Assembly: GCA_000402755.1 (NCBI GenBank)
Contig: AQSD01000003.1
Location: 36,001-100,000 of the forward strand
Reading direction: 5' to 3'
From: Fidelibacterota bacterium SCGC AAA160-B08
Lineage (GTDB): Bacteria; Fidelibacterota; Marinisomatia; Marinisomatales; Marinisomataceae
Length of the DNA stretch: 64,000 nucleotides
Shown piece by piece: positions 1-8,190 of the stretch. Under the pieces are notes generated by a model. It made no database searches. It was not told the origin of the DNA and saw only the letters and a list, made by a program, of their open reading frames with translations. How positions within the stretch are numbered: the stretch's first letter is position 1; every line of letters begins with the position of its first letter. The translations under genes were made by a program, and so were the position numbers.

Positions 1-835
1 TTCTAAATCCTTGGCTAATAACAACAGCTGTTCCTACAAATCCTCCGGCAACTGAACTCCCATTGAAAGCACTAGTAAAAATTAAATTAAAAATTGATGG
101 TACTAATGCAATATTTGAGAATACTATAAACAGTCCAGCAGACAGATAGATAAGTACCATAATTGGGACAACCTTAGAAGCGACATCCGCAATACGTTGT
201 AACCCTCCAAAAATAACTACTGATACTATTAAGGCAATTACAATTCCTATGGTTAAATCTAATGGAATTGCTGTGGCAATATTTGGATTAGCTTTAATTA
301 GCTGATCTGATAATATTTGAGTTAATTGATTTACTTGCAGTAAAGATAGACAACCAACAAGCCCAGCAATACTAAACCAATATGATAAAAATTTAAATTT
401 TTTACCCATCCCTTGCTCAATGACATACATAGGTCCCCCCTGCAATTCATTATCAGAATCATATCCTCTAAACATAATACCAAGAGAGCATGTAAAAAAC
501 TTAGTCGCCATACCTACTATAGCACTAACCCACATCCAAAATAATGCTCCAGGTCCTCCTAAGGATATAGCAACTGCTACACCAGCAATATTACCTATTC
601 CTACCGTACTTGATAGAGCTGTAGATAGTGCCTGGAAGTGTGAAATTTGACCCTCATCATCTGGGTCATCGTATTTACCTAAAAGGATATCAAAGGCATG
701 CTTAAAGTATCTAAATGGAGTTAGCCGTGAATAGATTAGAAAAAATATACCTCCACCAATTACTAAATTGGCTACCCCAAAGTTCCCCCAAAGGAAATTT
801 GATAAATTTGCAAAAAAATTATTAATTAAATCCAT
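1..835 (-). CDS. Alanine/glycine:cation symporter, AGCS family (partial, cut by left edge)
   Basis: Minus-strand frame open from an ATG at 835 to the window edge, so the C-terminal part is missing. The N-terminus has a hydrophobic segment, then a stretch containing IYSRLTPFRYFKHAFD and TALSSTVGIGNIAGVA, which are characteristic of sodium/proton-coupled alanine or glycine carriers (AGCS, AlsT/DagA type) in the inner membrane. Several hydrophobic helices follow. It is divergent from the LptF/G gene, with 22 bp between the two starts. The family is confident; substrate (alanine versus glycine) cannot be told. Confidence 0.88.
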   Translation of the reverse strand, partial: MDLINNFFANLSNFLWGNFGVANLVIGGGIFFLIYSRLTPFRYFKHAFDILLGKYDDPDDEGQISHFQALSTALSSTVGIGNIAGVAVAISLGGPGALFWMWVSAIVGMATKFFTCSLGIMFRGYDSDNELQGGPMYVIEQGMGKKFKFLSYWFSIAGLVGCLSLLQVNQLTQILSDQLIKANPNIATAIPLDLTIGIVIALIVSVVIFGGLQRIADVASKVVPIMVLIYLSAGLFIVFSNIALVPSIFNLIFTSAFNGSSVAGGFVGTAVVISQGFR

Positions 836-857
836 GATTAAGTAAGTTAACAATATA

Positions 858-1952
858 ATGAAAAAAATTGACTATTATATTCTTAGAGAATTTTCGATCA
901 CATTTTTATTTGTATCTCTATTCTTTACGCTAATATCACTCATTGTTGATATTTTTGAAAACTTAAATAAGTTTATCGACAACGATGTGACTAACGCTAT
1001 TTTGATTGAATACTATATCGCCGCTATCCCTTCTATGATTAGCGTTACTATCCCTGTCACATGTCTAGTAGCATCTGTATTTACTTATGGTATGATGGTA
1101 CAAAAAAAAGAATGGTTAGTATTTAAGTCGTCTGGATTAAGTCTCTATCGATTATCAATGCCTGTACTAGTTTTAGGATTACTACTAAGTATTGGATCTT
1201 TTTTCTTTGACAATACTGTTGTTATAAAGAATAATAAGGTACAAAATGAATTAAAGAAAAATTATTTACAAAAAAATAAGAGTGCTCGTAAAGATAAATC
1301 GGTATTTGAAAATATATATTTTCAAAAGAATCAAAGTGAGCTCATTGCAATCGATAAATATAATAGTATGAATCAGGTCATAGTAAACTTAAATCTTATT
1401 GAGCTCAATGATGGAAAGATGAGAAAAAGAATTGATGCAAAGAAAGGTGTTTGGAATGGAGAAGAATCAAAATGGGAATTAAGAAATTTTTCTATTAGAG
1501 AATTTGATAATACTGGATATGAAACTATCCTCGCAAGATCCAATGAAGATTCTTTATTGAGTTTAAATTTTTCTCCTGAAGATATCACGCAAACAAGTGG
1601 GTCATCAGAAGAGCGATCTTATAATGAGCTTAAGAGTCAAATTGTAACATTAAGAAGTAATGGTGTAAATACATTAAAATGGGAAGTTGATTTACATTAT
1701 AAGCTTGCATACTCATTTATTAGCCTTATTGTAATCTTTTGTGGTATACCTTTATCCGTATTTAGATCTAATACAACATTAGCATTTGGTGGTGGACTAA
1801 GCTTAGCGACAATATTTGCTTATGTAATTATTTTAAAATTTGGCCAATCTCTTGGTTATGCTGGAGTACTTTCACCGTTTTTAGGTGCATGGTTATCGAA
1901 TATAATCTTTGTAAGTATTGGGCTATACTTAATGATTAATGCAAGAAAATAG
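858..1952 (+). CDS. LPS export permease, LptF/LptG (YjgP/YjgQ) family
   Basis: 364 residues, the usual length for LptF/LptG. The N-terminus KKIDYYILREF runs straight into a membrane helix, with two more helices by residue ~110, a long hydrophilic periplasmic (jellyroll) middle, and three helices in the last ~90 residues (segment YSFISLIVIFCGIPLSVF). In the family this permease pairs with a sister subunit and the LptB ATPase to extract lipopolysaccharide from the inner membrane. Only one subunit is encoded here, so I do not choose F or G. Its last bases come just before the next plus-strand gene at 1957. Confidence 0.85.
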   Translation: MKKIDYYILREFSITFLFVSLFFTLISLIVDIFENLNKFIDNDVTNAILIEYYIAAIPSMISVTIPVTCLVASVFTYGMMVQKKEWLVFKSSGLSLYRLSMPVLVLGLLLSIGSFFFDNTVVIKNNKVQNELKKNYLQKNKSARKDKSVFENIYFQKNQSELIAIDKYNSMNQVIVNLNLIELNDGKMRKRIDAKKGVWNGEESKWELRNFSIREFDNTGYETILARSNEDSLLSLNFSPEDITQTSGSSEERSYNELKSQIVTLRSNGVNTLKWEVDLHYKLAYSFISLIVIFCGIPLSVFRSNTTLAFGGGLSLATIFAYVIILKFGQSLGYAGVLSPFLGAWLSNIIFVSIGLYLMINARK

Positions 1953-1956
1953 GTTG

Positions 1957-2832
1957 ATGAACAAATTAAACAATCCTTACGCTACAGCACTTGATGGATT
2001 AATATTAAACGATCCTGTATCTGCTTTTTTTGATTTCTGTCGTGAGCGAGAAAAAATTCGGTTAGCAAGAGAGAGAGGTGATCCATTTCCATGGACAAAT
2101 GATCCTATTTTTCAACAAGCTCGCTTCTTAAATGTCTTTCGAGAAGATGATCGTGGCAGCAAAGCCATTCTATCTTTTGCTAAAGACTTAGAAAAAGATT
2201 TACCTATGTTAATTCATGCTTTATTTTTTGCTCGCTGGTGTAACAAGCAAGAAACTTTAGATGAACTGTCTTCAGATATATTACTACAACCAGAAAAATT
2301 GCTTAAAAAACTAAAATCCTTCGATCCTTGGTGCAACCTTCCTGCCTATCCTGTTGAGCCGATATATTGGCAAGGAACACAGCATTCACGATTAAATGCA
2401 GCCACAACATTATTTGGAAATATTAAAGAATCACTAACTAAAATTATTATAGAAGCTCAAGGAGATGTAATTAAGGCTACCAATGCAATCAATGTTCATT
2501 TCAAAATGCAAAATGACTTTCCTATTTTTATGGCTGTTATTGATTTGGCTTGGTTTAGACCAGATATTATCTATCCAACAAGCCATGTTCCAACAGGTAT
2601 TGGCGCAGTTACCTATCTAGACCGATTGCAAAAATATCTTGGATTAAAAAATCATCAAGCAACATGCGAAAAAATGATTGCATTGCAAAAAGAATACTGG
2701 CCAGATGCCAAACGATCATTTCAGCCTATTGATATTGAATATCTATCCTGCGAATGCAGAAAATATTATAGTTATGTTAATGGAACAAAATTATTTGAAG
2801 GAAAAAATGTCTTTCAACCCATTAACTTGTGA
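1957..2832 (+). CDS. Hypermodified-thymine enzyme-like protein (5-hmdU DNA kinase helical-domain family)
   Basis: About 291 residues. The N-terminal third contains FFDFCREREKIRLARERG, then DPFPWTNDPIFQQARFLNV and FREDDRG. This is the signature of the helical family found in phage 5-hydroxymethyluracil DNA kinases and alpha-glutamyl/putrescinyl-thymine pyrophosphorylases, which modify thymine derivatives in DNA. I chose ATG 1957 (preceded by ATAGGTTG) over an upstream start at 1939 that would overlap LptF/G. Its stop overlaps the convergent kinase-like gene by 11 bp. Family assignment rests on motif memory; the actual substrate in this bacterium is unknown. Confidence 0.65.
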   Translation: MNKLNNPYATALDGLILNDPVSAFFDFCREREKIRLARERGDPFPWTNDPIFQQARFLNVFREDDRGSKAILSFAKDLEKDLPMLIHALFFARWCNKQETLDELSSDILLQPEKLLKKLKSFDPWCNLPAYPVEPIYWQGTQHSRLNAATTLFGNIKESLTKIIIEAQGDVIKATNAINVHFKMQNDFPIFMAVIDLAWFRPDIIYPTSHVPTGIGAVTYLDRLQKYLGLKNHQATCEKMIALQKEYWPDAKRSFQPIDIEYLSCECRKYYSYVNGTKLFEGKNVFQPINL

Positions 2833-3793
2833 TAAAAATAGCGTCAAAAAAATGAGTTTTTGATATTTCACCGATCGCCTTTGCAATCTGCATCATTTGT
2901 AAATGATGACTTGCTCTGTCTTTGTTGGGTTCTTCTATATTGTATTTGTTGAAACGCCAATATGATGTCGCCACTGCCGCATATCGCACAAACAACTGCA
3001 AGTTTTCTTTTTCTATCTTTGTTAACGGCCTGACTTCCTCATAACCACTAACCAAGGCGCGTGCCTTATCCAGATCTACCGTAATATCGTTTACGCAAGT
3101 ACCCAGTATACCCATCCCTAATTCAAAGATCAGATAATAATGACAGGCTTCTTCAAAATCGATAATAGCTTTGAATTCTCCCGGCATACTTGACAATGAA
3201 TTAAATAACAAATTATCATAAAACAAATCTCCGTGAATCAAACCGCGGGGTAAATTCTTCGCGATATTCTGCTCCAGATAGTCAATTTCTTTAGCCATCC
3301 AGTATTCATATTTAGTATCAATATTCAAACCCATAATCCTTGAAAAGAATTGGCGTCCATAAGGATGGTTTGTCGACAAATAATCTGGTGGAGGTATCTC
3401 ATTCAATCGAGCGGCTTGTCTGCCGACTTGAGATAACATGGTTTCATCCAGTTCCTCAATAACCTGACCTTCAATATAGTCTTTAAGCATCACTGGTTTG
3501 ACCCTATCGGCCGTAGCAAAGGTAGTTATGATCTTACTGTTTACTGGTGATATCAGACGATTACAAGGCACATTGTGCGCTTCAAGAAATAACAGCAACT
3601 GGCCCATTTTAAATACTTCGTCAAATTCTTTGTCATCGCAAACCGTTAACACATAACTGGCTTGTTGGGTTTTCAATATATAGCTGGAATTACCATTGCC
3701 ACCATCAAGCGATGAAAATTCTATGATTTTCAAATCATAATTTTCAGCCAGCAAGTGGATGTCTTGTTCATTTAGTTGTGTGTATGTTGCCAT
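2822..3793 (-). CDS. Homoserine kinase type II-like / aminoglycoside phosphotransferase fold kinase
   Basis: 323 residues with a protein-kinase-like APH fold: a glycine-rich start (LDGGNGNSSYIL near residue 30), the catalytic loop LIHGDLFYDNLLF near residue 190, and the metal-binding IIDFEEA that follows. Length and the pattern match ThrB2-type homoserine kinases, which phosphorylate homoserine on the way to threonine; other APH-fold small-molecule kinases (choline, methylthioribose) are possible. G+C looks clearly higher than in the neighbours, with codons such as GCG and CGC more frequent, which hints at acquisition from another lineage. Confidence 0.7.
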   Translation of the reverse strand: MATYTQLNEQDIHLLAENYDLKIIEFSSLDGGNGNSSYILKTQQASYVLTVCDDKEFDEVFKMGQLLLFLEAHNVPCNRLISPVNSKIITTFATADRVKPVMLKDYIEGQVIEELDETMLSQVGRQAARLNEIPPPDYLSTNHPYGRQFFSRIMGLNIDTKYEYWMAKEIDYLEQNIAKNLPRGLIHGDLFYDNLLFNSLSSMPGEFKAIIDFEEACHYYLIFELGMGILGTCVNDITVDLDKARALVSGYEEVRPLTKIEKENLQLFVRYAAVATSYWRFNKYNIEEPNKDRASHHLQMMQIAKAIGEISKTHFFDAIFITS

Positions 3794-3837
3794 AGTTACT
3801 TGTTAAGAAAAAAAATAACCTTGATCAAGCTGAAAAA

Positions 3838-5448
3838 CTATCTTGATGTTATATCGATTACAGTTTTTGGACCTGCATTGAGAACGTCAGAGTCTGAAAT
3901 ATCAAATTTTATAAAATTCTTATTAAACAAATTAGTAAGCATATTACCCGTTTTATAATATTCTTCTAAATTATTCCAACCTTTATGAGGAACTAAAAAA
4001 TCATTGTCTAGCCCTTCAAGATCTAAAGGGATATCAAGATTGAAGAATTTGTCTTTTACTGAATTGGTAAAATCTAACTTACCATTTGTAATTAAATCGA
4101 TGATATGCTTTGTAAGCTTGAGATCAATTCTTTTGGAACCTAAGGTTGCACTAGATCCAGACCAACCGGTATTAACTAAGTATATTGGAACATCATGCTT
4201 TGCTAGTTTTTCTTGTAACAACTTTGCATAGACTAATGGACGTAGTGTTAAAAATGGCCCACCATAGCATGGAGAGAATGCTGCTATATGGTCAACTATT
4301 CCTGTTTCAGTTCCTGCCATTTTAGCGGTATATCCACTGATAAAATGATACATTGCTTGATCTGCATTAAGCTTAGCAACTGGTGGCATAATACCATAAG
4401 CATCACATGTTAAGAATATCACTGCATTAGGATGGGGTCCTGCACTAGGTAACCCTTTAGAACCTAAAGAGTTTTCAATAAAATGAATTGGATAGCATAT
4501 TCTTGAATTCTCACTTTTAGCATTATCGCTAAAATCTACTTCTTTTGTTTCTAGATCATAAACAACATTTTCTAGAAGTGTACCATGTTGAATAGCATTA
4601 TAAATTTCTGGCTCTTTATCTTTATTTAGATCAATTGCTTTTGCATAGCAACCGCCTTCAAAATTAAAAATTCCATTATCAGACCATCCATGTTCATCAT
4701 CTCCAATTAGTGGTCGATTAGCATTAGTACTCAACGTAGTCTTTCCCGTACCAGACAATCCAAAAAATAATGTTGATTCACTTAAATCTTTTGAAACATT
4801 TGCAGAACAGTGCATTGATAACACATTTTTAAGTGGCAAATAATAATGCATAACAGAGAAGATGCCTTTTTTCATTTCTCCAGCATATTCTGTTCCACCA
4901 ATAATTGCAATTTTCTTTTTCAGATTAAATACAATAAAGTTTTCTGAGTTCAGTCCATACTCTTTCCAATCCTGTTCTTTAACATCATAAGCATTGATGA
5001 TGGTAAAATCAGGAAGGAAACTTTCTAATTCTTCTTTTTTAGGCCTAATAAACATATTATTTACAAACAAAGATTGCCACGCTTTCTTGGTTATCATTCT
5101 AACATTAAGACTACTGTCTTTATCGTCACCAGCAAATCCATCAAATACATAAAAATCATTATCTAGTTCATCATATGTTGCAATAACCTTATTTAGTAAG
5201 TGTTCAAAGTTTTGTTCTGAAATTTTTTGATTAACATTGCCCCACCAAATATTTTCAGATGAACCTTCTTCATCTACAATAAACTTATCATTTGGAATTC
5301 TTCCAGAAAATTCACCGGTATCTACCATCAATGAGCCATTTAAACCAATTACTCCCTCTTTTAGAGCAATAGAGTCTTCAATAAGATGATCGGCGCTAGA
5401 ATTACGTTTATACTTACTGTTATGGATATTTAAATAATCTAGATTCAT
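3838..5448 (-). CDS. pckA: ATP-dependent phosphoenolpyruvate carboxykinase
   Basis: 536 residues, normal for the ATP-type enzyme, which converts oxaloacetate plus ATP to phosphoenolpyruvate, CO2 and ADP as the first step of gluconeogenesis. It carries the P-loop GLSGTGKTTLS at about residue 230, followed by IGDDEHGWSD, which binds the metal, and FNFEGGCYAK. The C-terminal half contains the expected NTGWSG motif. The start codon overlaps the stop of the upstream xer gene by 4 bp (5445-5448), so the two are probably co-transcribed. Confidence 0.97.
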   Translation of the reverse strand: MNLDYLNIHNSKYKRNSSADHLIEDSIALKEGVIGLNGSLMVDTGEFSGRIPNDKFIVDEEGSSENIWWGNVNQKISEQNFEHLLNKVIATYDELDNDFYVFDGFAGDDKDSSLNVRMITKKAWQSLFVNNMFIRPKKEELESFLPDFTIINAYDVKEQDWKEYGLNSENFIVFNLKKKIAIIGGTEYAGEMKKGIFSVMHYYLPLKNVLSMHCSANVSKDLSESTLFFGLSGTGKTTLSTNANRPLIGDDEHGWSDNGIFNFEGGCYAKAIDLNKDKEPEIYNAIQHGTLLENVVYDLETKEVDFSDNAKSENSRICYPIHFIENSLGSKGLPSAGPHPNAVIFLTCDAYGIMPPVAKLNADQAMYHFISGYTAKMAGTETGIVDHIAAFSPCYGGPFLTLRPLVYAKLLQEKLAKHDVPIYLVNTGWSGSSATLGSKRIDLKLTKHIIDLITNGKLDFTNSVKDKFFNLDIPLDLEGLDNDFLVPHKGWNNLEEYYKTGNMLTNLFNKNFIKFDISDSDVLNAGPKTVIDITSR

Positions 5449-6362
5449 TTTTCTCCTCTTGGATGAGATTTTTTAATAGTCGCCTGCAATTTTCCAAGAC
5501 TAACATGCGTATAAATTTGAGTAGATGCTAGGTTTTCATGTCCCAACAAAGACTTGATAGCGCTAAGTCCAACACCGCTATTTAAAAGATGCGTAGCAAA
5601 AGAATGCCTCAAAGCATGAGGACCATATGAATTTAAGGTTAAAGTTTTTAAATTTTTCATCACTAAATATTGAATGTTATATCTTGATAAATTTTTGTTA
5701 TTTTCATCGACGAATAAATTATTATTGAAGTTTGTCTTTATCAAAGGATATTTTTCTAAAATTGTTAAATATCTAATGATTAGATTTTTTGTATCTCCAT
5801 CAAAGTTTGCCAATCTTTCCTTACTGCCCTTACCTATTACTTTAATTGTCTTTTGAGAAAAATTGATATCTTTTAATTTGATTGACTTGAGCTCTTGTAA
5901 TCTTAGTCCAGATGTAAAAAATAACATTATTAAAGACTGATTCCTCAATTTGATGATGTCAGATATTTTGTTATCACTATTAATTTTATCTAAAACTTGT
6001 AAAATTTGATCCATTGACAAAAAAGTAGGGATTGATTTCTTGTACTTTGGAGAAGGGTAAGATTTTACTTCATTCAATACAATATCATCTATTACTCCTT
6101 CTGCATGCAAAAATTTATAGAAGGTTCTAAGCGCAGAAAGTACTCTAGAAAAAGAACGAGGACCCATCGAGTTAGTGACACTTGCTTGAAAATCAAAAAT
6201 CAGCTCTTTGTCTATCCTTAAATAATTTATTTTTTCTTTTTTTATAAAGAGAAAGTATCTAGTGATATCTCTATTATAATTAATGATAGTTTGCTCAGAA
6301 TATCCTCTTTCAAGCTCTAAAAATAAAAGAAATTCTTTGTGATGATCTTCAAATCTCATCAT
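5445..6362 (-). CDS. Tyrosine recombinase, XerC/XerD type
   Basis: 305 residues with an N-terminal SAM-like core-binding domain (about 1-95) and a C-terminal catalytic domain holding the complete tyrosine-recombinase set: R154 (SGLRLQEL), K178 (GKGSK), H249 and R252 (HALRHSFATHLL), H275 (LGHENL) and Y284 (TQIYTHVS). It is therefore predicted active, and as a chromosomal housekeeping Xer protein it would resolve chromosome dimers at dif. Context in a household operon between rluD and pckA supports this over a mobile-element integrase. XerC versus XerD cannot be decided here. Confidence 0.9.
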   Translation of the reverse strand: MMRFEDHHKEFLLFLELERGYSEQTIINYNRDITRYFLFIKKEKINYLRIDKELIFDFQASVTNSMGPRSFSRVLSALRTFYKFLHAEGVIDDIVLNEVKSYPSPKYKKSIPTFLSMDQILQVLDKINSDNKISDIIKLRNQSLIMLFFTSGLRLQELKSIKLKDINFSQKTIKVIGKGSKERLANFDGDTKNLIIRYLTILEKYPLIKTNFNNNLFVDENNKNLSRYNIQYLVMKNLKTLTLNSYGPHALRHSFATHLLNSGVGLSAIKSLLGHENLASTQIYTHVSLGKLQATIKKSHPRGEK

Positions 6363-7317
6363 TTAAAATTGCATTATAGATAATATTAAAATCTTTATTT
6401 GGCTCTGCAGAAAACTTTACTCTTTCTAGTGTTGAAGGGTGTTCAAATTCTATTGAGTGTGCATGTAAGCAATGGCCTTGAACTAATGAAAAATAATCAT
6501 CTAATTTGGTTTTAGTCTCCTTCATAAACTCTTTAGATTTTTTAATTCCACCGCCATATAGCTCATCTCCAAAGATAGGAAATCCAGATTCTTTGCAGTG
6601 CACTCTAATTTGATGAGTTCGTCCTGTTTTTGGAAAAAAACGTACTGCAGACAAGTATTCTCCAGATTTGATTAATTCAAAACGAGATAAAGCTTTTTTT
6701 CCAGTATCTGACGATTCAAATTGGATAGGATTTCTTTTATTTCGATTTAAAATATTGTCAATTACCCCAGACTTCTCTTTCCACTGACTCCATGTTAATG
6801 CTATATATTCTTTTTGAATAGTTCGAGCTTTAAACTGATCAGCGATCTTCCAATGAGAGTAATCATTTAGGGGAATAATCATTATGCCGGTTGTGTTCTT
6901 GTCTAGTCTGTGCACAATGCCAGGTCTTGATGGGTCTATTGCATCTTCTAATTCTTTTTTAAATCGATGCAGAAGGATATTCACTAATGTCTTATCATAA
7001 TTTCCTGGAGCTGGGTGCACTATAACCCCCCTAGGCTTGTTGACAATAGCAAAATCTTTATCTTCATACAAAATATCTAATGGATGATCCCAACTTTCTA
7101 GCATAAATTTTTTTTGATTTTCTTTTTTTGAAGTATCAATATCTATTTGATCGCTATAGCTTAATCTGAAATTTTTTTTAACTATTTTTTGATTGACTAG
7201 AATGGATCCATTAGAAATCATCTTTTGGATATTAGTTCTTGAGAATTGAACTAATCTTTTAGATAAAAAACTATCGAGCCTTTTTAGCTCATCGGATAAA
7301 GAGACAGATATTTTCAT
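6349..7317 (-). CDS. rluD: Ribosomal large-subunit pseudouridine synthase, RluD family
   Basis: 322 residues: an N-terminal S4 RNA-binding domain (about 10-60) and a catalytic domain with HRLDKNTTG (catalytic Asp139), then KTGRTHQIRVH. This is the RluA/RluD family that isomerises uridine in 23S rRNA helix 69. The start lies 7 bp after the lspA stop, and the 3' end overlaps the xer gene by 14 bp. The lspA-rluD order is common in bacteria, which supports rluD rather than rluA or rluC, but the target uridines cannot be read from the sequence. Confidence 0.9.
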   Translation of the reverse strand: MKISVSLSDELKRLDSFLSKRLVQFSRTNIQKMISNGSILVNQKIVKKNFRLSYSDQIDIDTSKKENQKKFMLESWDHPLDILYEDKDFAIVNKPRGVIVHPAPGNYDKTLVNILLHRFKKELEDAIDPSRPGIVHRLDKNTTGIMIIPLNDYSHWKIADQFKARTIQKEYIALTWSQWKEKSGVIDNILNRNKRNPIQFESSDTGKKALSRFELIKSGEYLSAVRFFPKTGRTHQIRVHCKESGFPIFGDELYGGGIKKSKEFMKETKTKLDDYFSLVQGHCLHAHSIEFEHPSTLERVKFSAEPNKDFNIIYNAILNDEI

Positions 7318-7324
7318 AATATAT

Positions 7325-7771
7325 TTACTTCTTAATGATTATAGAACTATACAACAAGAATAACAATCCTATTGTTACAGACGAATCTGCAACATTGAAG
7401 ATATACCAATGAGCTCCATTAATATGAAAATCTATAAAATCAACTACATAGCCACGAAATATTCTATCTAAAATATTTCCTATAGCTCCCCCTATGATAA
7501 GCAATAAGGCAATCTGAGATGCACTATCTTCAAACTCTTTATTTTTAAGAAGAGATATCAAATAAAAAGTTATCAATATCGGAAATACAATGAAGAAGAT
7601 TTTTCCTCCAGGAAAATTAATTCCAAATGCAATTCCCTCATTTCTTATATATGTAAAATCTAACAAAGAAGGAATTACTACAAATGAATCGTATAGATTC
7701 ATTTTAGTGTGAACTAATATTTTGGATAATTGATCAATTAAAACAATAAAAAAAGGTAAAAAAAAATTCAT
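7325..7771 (-). CDS. lspA: Lipoprotein signal peptidase (signal peptidase II)
   Basis: 148 residues, four hydrophobic helices. The two catalytic aspartates of the family are present: Asp111 in GYVVDFIDF and Asp129 in FNVADSSVT, plus the conserved NEGIAFG and GNILDR motifs. It cleaves prolipoproteins at the lipid-modified cysteine in the inner membrane; several lipoproteins with visible lipoboxes lie elsewhere in this window. The start overlaps the stop of the DksA-like gene by 4 bp. Confidence 0.96.
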   Translation of the reverse strand: MNFFLPFFIVLIDQLSKILVHTKMNLYDSFVVIPSLLDFTYIRNEGIAFGINFPGGKIFFIVFPILITFYLISLLKNKEFEDSASQIALLLIIGGAIGNILDRIFRGYVVDFIDFHINGAHWYIFNVADSSVTIGLLFLLYSSIIIKK

Positions 7772-8178
7772 ACTAAATTTAATTTCTTCTTCTGCTTGCA
7801 GAAAACACCTTTTGTTGCGTTTGGAACCTCTAATAATCTTTCCTTTGCAATTAAAGGAGTGTTAGGACATTCACATTTTCTAGGATCACTTTGAGAGACT
7901 TGGCATATACCGTACGTACCATCTTTAATTCTTTGTAATGCTTTTTTTAAATTAACAATATAGTCTGATTCGCGGGACATTAGTAAGAAGCTCTTTTCTA
8001 CCTCATGCGCTTCAGTTCCTTCGTTATGATCTTCTGTATTATTCTCTAAAAAAACAGAGCTTTTACTGGATGATGTAGAGCGAACAGCATGAATATTTTC
8101 ACTGATATCACCCATCTTATCGTTTATATTTTTTTCAAATTTTGCTAGTTCTGATTTTGAATATTTTGTTTTGGCCAA
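7768..8178 (-). CDS. DksA/TraR-like protein with an altered zinc finger
   Basis: 136 residues: an N-terminal helical part (about 1-85, predicted coiled coil) and a C-terminal segment starting KDGTYGICQVSQSDPRK. In classical DksA/TraR this region is a YGxCxxC...CxxC zinc finger; here the pairs are not present as such and the visible cysteines are spaced differently (one in GICQV, two in KCECPN, one in VFCKQ). It may still bind a metal with a rearranged set, or may have lost it. The family acts on RNA polymerase through its secondary channel. It sits directly downstream of ileS and upstream of lspA. Confidence 0.8.
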   Translation of the reverse strand: MAKTKYSKSELAKFEKNINDKMGDISENIHAVRSTSSSKSSVFLENNTEDHNEGTEAHEVEKSFLLMSRESDYIVNLKKALQRIKDGTYGICQVSQSDPRKCECPNTPLIAKERLLEVPNATKGVFCKQKKKLNLV

Positions 8179-8190
8179 TTGAATTCCTCT

